From contig NC_080057.1 of assembly GCF_026212465.1 (NCBI RefSeq), positions 12,205,879-12,269,878 on the forward strand: DNA of 64,000 nt, written 5' to 3'. Positions 61,501 through 64,000 of the stretch are shown in pieces. The notes beneath the pieces were generated by a model that saw only the letters and a list, made by a program, of their open reading frames with translations, had not been told where the DNA came from and ran no database searches. A program made the translations under genes and the position numbers. Within the stretch, counting starts at the first letter, position 1. The number at the start of each line of letters is the position of its first letter. Origin of the DNA: Amaranthus tricolor. Lineage: Eukaryota > Streptophyta > Magnoliopsida > Caryophyllales > Amaranthaceae.

Positions 61501-64000
61501 TGAAGTGGTTGGAATTGAAAATCATAGTCATATGCTATAAATTATGTGCTAAGTTGCAATTTTATGGGTTTTCAAGTTTTTTTGGCAATTTGGCACATAA
61601 AGTAGATAAAACTTGGTTTGTTTTGCACAAAACTTTGCACACAAAACTATTTGGTATATATTATTGTGTTGAAGTGGTTAGAATTTAAAATCCTAGTCAT
61701 ATGCTAGAAATTACGTGATAAGTTGCGATTTTTTGGGTTTTTAAGCTTTTTGGGCATATTCGAGCATAAAGTAGCTCAAACTTAGTTTCTTTTGCACGAA
61801 ACTTGGCACACAACATTAATTGGAATATATTACTGTGTTGAAGTGGTTGGAGTTGAATATCATACTCAGATGCTATAAATTACGTCCTAAGTTACGATTT
61901 TATGGGTATTAAATCTTTTTTAGTACTTTCGCGCATTACGTCCTAAGTGGTTAGAATTGAAAAGTATACTCATTTGCTATAAAATGAGCAAGGTTTCTTT
62001 TTTATGAGTTTTTTATGCTTCTTTGGCACTTTCGCGCATAAAGTAGCTCAAATTTGGTTTATTTTGCACGAAACATGGCACACAAAATTATTTGGTATAT
62101 ATTATTGTGTTGAAGTGGTTAGAATTTAAAATCATTCTCATATGCTAGAACTTACGTGCTAAGTTGCGATTTTATGGGTTTTTAAGCTTTTTTGCCACTT
62201 TCGCGCATAAAGTTGATCAAAATTGGTTTTTTTTTGCACGATACTTAGCACACAACACTATTTGGTATATATTATTGTGTTGAAGTGGTTAGAATTTAAA
62301 ATCATACTCATATGCTATTAATTACGTGCTAAGTTGCGATTTTATGGGTTTTAAAGCTTTTTGAGAACTTTCGCTCATAAAGTAGCTCAAGCTTGGTGTG
62401 TTTTGCAAGAAACTTCGCACACAACACTATTTGGGATATATTATTGTGTTGAATTGTTAGAATTGAAAATTATACTCATTTGCTATAAATTACGTGCTAA
62501 GTTTCTATTTTATGAGTTTTTAAAGCATAAAGTAGATCAAACTTTGTTTGTTTTGCACGAAACATGGCAAACAAAACTATTTGGTATATATTATTGTGTG
62601 AATTTTGTTAGAATTGAAAATCATAGTTATATGCTAGAAATTACATGTTAAGTTGAGATCTTATCGTTTTTTAAACTTTTGTCACACTGTCGCGCATAAA
62701 GTAAATCAATCTTTGTTTGTTTTGCTAAAACTTGGCACACAACACTATTTCGTATATATTATTTTATTGAATTGCTTAGAATTGAAAATCATACTCGTAT
62801 GCTATATATTACGTGCTAAGTTGTGATTTTAATTGTTTTTAAGCTAATTTTGCACTTTTGTGCTTAAAGTAGATCAAACTTTGTTTGTTTTGCACGAAAC
62901 ATGGCACATAAAACTATATGGTATATATTATTGAGTTGAAGTGGTTAGAAATGAAAGTCATTGTCATATGTTAGAAATTACATGTTAAGTTGCGATTTTA
63001 TGGGTTTTGAAGCTTTTTTGGCACTTTTGCGCATAAAATAGCTCAAACTTCGTTTGTTATAAACGAAACCTGGAACACAACACTATATGGTATATATTAT
63101 TGTGTTGAAGCATTTAGAATTGAAAATCATAGTCATATGCTAGACATTATGTGTTAAGTTGCGATTTTATGGGTTTTTAAGCTTTTTTTTCACTTTGGCA
63201 CATAAAGTACCTCAAACTTGGTGTGTTTTGCATGAAACTTGGCACACAACACTATTTGGTATATATTATTGAGTTGAGGTGGTTGGAATTGAAAATCACA
63301 ATCATATGCTATAACTTACGTGCTAAGTTGCGATTTTATGGGTTTTTAAGCTTTTTTGGCAATTTCGCGCATAAAGTAGATCAAACTTGGTTTGTTTAGC
63401 ACACAACTTGGCACACAAAACTATTTGGTATATATTATTGTGTTCAAGTGGTTAGAATTTAAAATCCTAGTCATATGCAAGAAATTACGTGTTAAGTTGC
63501 GATTTTTCGGGTTTTTAAGCTTTTTGGGCACATTTGCGCATAAAGTAGCTTACACTTAGTTTGTTATGCACGAAACTTGGCAAACAACACTATTTGGAAT
63601 ATACTATTGTGTTGATGTGGTTAGAATTGAAAATCATAGTCATATGCTTGAAATTACGTGTTAAGTTGCGATTTAATGGGTTTTTTAACTTTTTAACACT
63701 TTCGCGCTTATAGGAGCTCAAAATTTAGTTTGTTTTGCACGAAACTTGGCAAACAACATTATTCGATATACATTCTTGTGTTGAAGTGGTTAGAATTGAA
63801 AAACATACGCATATGCTAGAACTTACGTCTTAAGTTGCGATTTATGGGTTTTTAAACTTTTTTGACACTTTCGCGCATAAAGTTGATCAAACTTGGTTTG
63901 TTTTGCACGAAACTTAGCACACAAGACTATTTGGTATTTATTATTGTGTTCAAGTTGGTAGTACTAAAATCATACTCATATGCCATAAATTACGTGCTAA
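55580..64000. repeat. Decayed satellite to the window end
   Basis: Still the same monomer and strand, but with no stable higher-order period. 55.6-57.3 kb resembles 31.1-32.8 kb. Several monomers carry internal deletions: near 57450, 57950, 58350, 59405, 61945 and 62525. The array runs off the right edge of the window. No gene. Confidence 0.85.

Noticed and set aside
1..64000. CRISPR-like array because of regular repeats
   Set aside because: The repeats are contiguous 169-bp monomers without unique spacers, in plant DNA with a copia element.
1..64000. CENP-B box in the monomer
   Set aside because: The TTCGCGCATAAAG block has a CpG-containing core but does not match the TTCG....A..CGGG pattern.

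Overview
The window is plant nuclear DNA, almost certainly a eudicot. About 54 of its 64 kb is one AT-rich tandem satellite with a monomer of about 169 bp, and a single Ty1/copia LTR retrotransposon sits inside it. I see no cellular gene, tRNA, rRNA or CRISPR. All monomers lie head to tail on the same strand. Monomer length, array purity and layered organisation fit a centromeric or pericentromeric array, but nothing in the sequence proves centromere function, and I cannot name the species.

Layout. 1-12094 and 21979-about 26190 hold a higher-order repeat (HOR) of 21 monomers, about 3551 bp per unit. There are three full copies (1-3553, 3554-7104, 7105-10654), a fourth that lacks one monomer and is split by the retrotransposon, and a truncated fifth. 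I number the monomers m1-m21 from window position 1. About 26.2-36.7 kb is older, more diverged satellite, with a local 6-monomer (about 1015 bp) repeat at 29.7-31.8 kb. About 36.7-43.6 kb is a 10-monomer HOR (about 1700 bp) that keeps m20-m21-m1 to m8 and lacks m9-m19; it contains a 100-N gap at 38294-38393. About 43.6-47.9 kb is an 11/12-monomer variant. About 47.9-52.1 kb is diverged and repeats the monomer order of 26.3-28.2 kb. About 52.1-55.6 kb is a 19-monomer relative of the 21-mer (m18-m19 lost). 55.6-64 kb is the most decayed part, with many truncated monomers.

The retrotransposon occupies 12095-21973 and is flanked by a 5-bp target duplication (GATTA). It has LTRs of 1448 and 1450 bp that differ by six substitutions and a 2-bp indel, a Met-tRNA primer site, a wrecked gag, an open pol of 1075 codons in the order PR-IN-RT-RH, an extra ORF downstream of pol, and two polypurine tracts. 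This layout matches the Sirevirus (SIRE/Maximus) group of Ty1/copia. The extra ORF resembles the 'putative plant transposon protein' family, has promoter-like sequence of its own, and has a basic, then acidic, then proline-rich architecture.

The most unusual signals inside the element are: a 7-mer, GGAACAG/CTGTTCC, present about 29 times in both LTRs and all coding parts, on both strands and in several reading frames; an array of seven small stem-loops in the transcribed LTR leader; and a young element whose gag is destroyed while pol stays open, which implies mobilisation in trans. Coordinates of HOR copies and element parts were read directly. Block edges in the diverged satellite are approximate.
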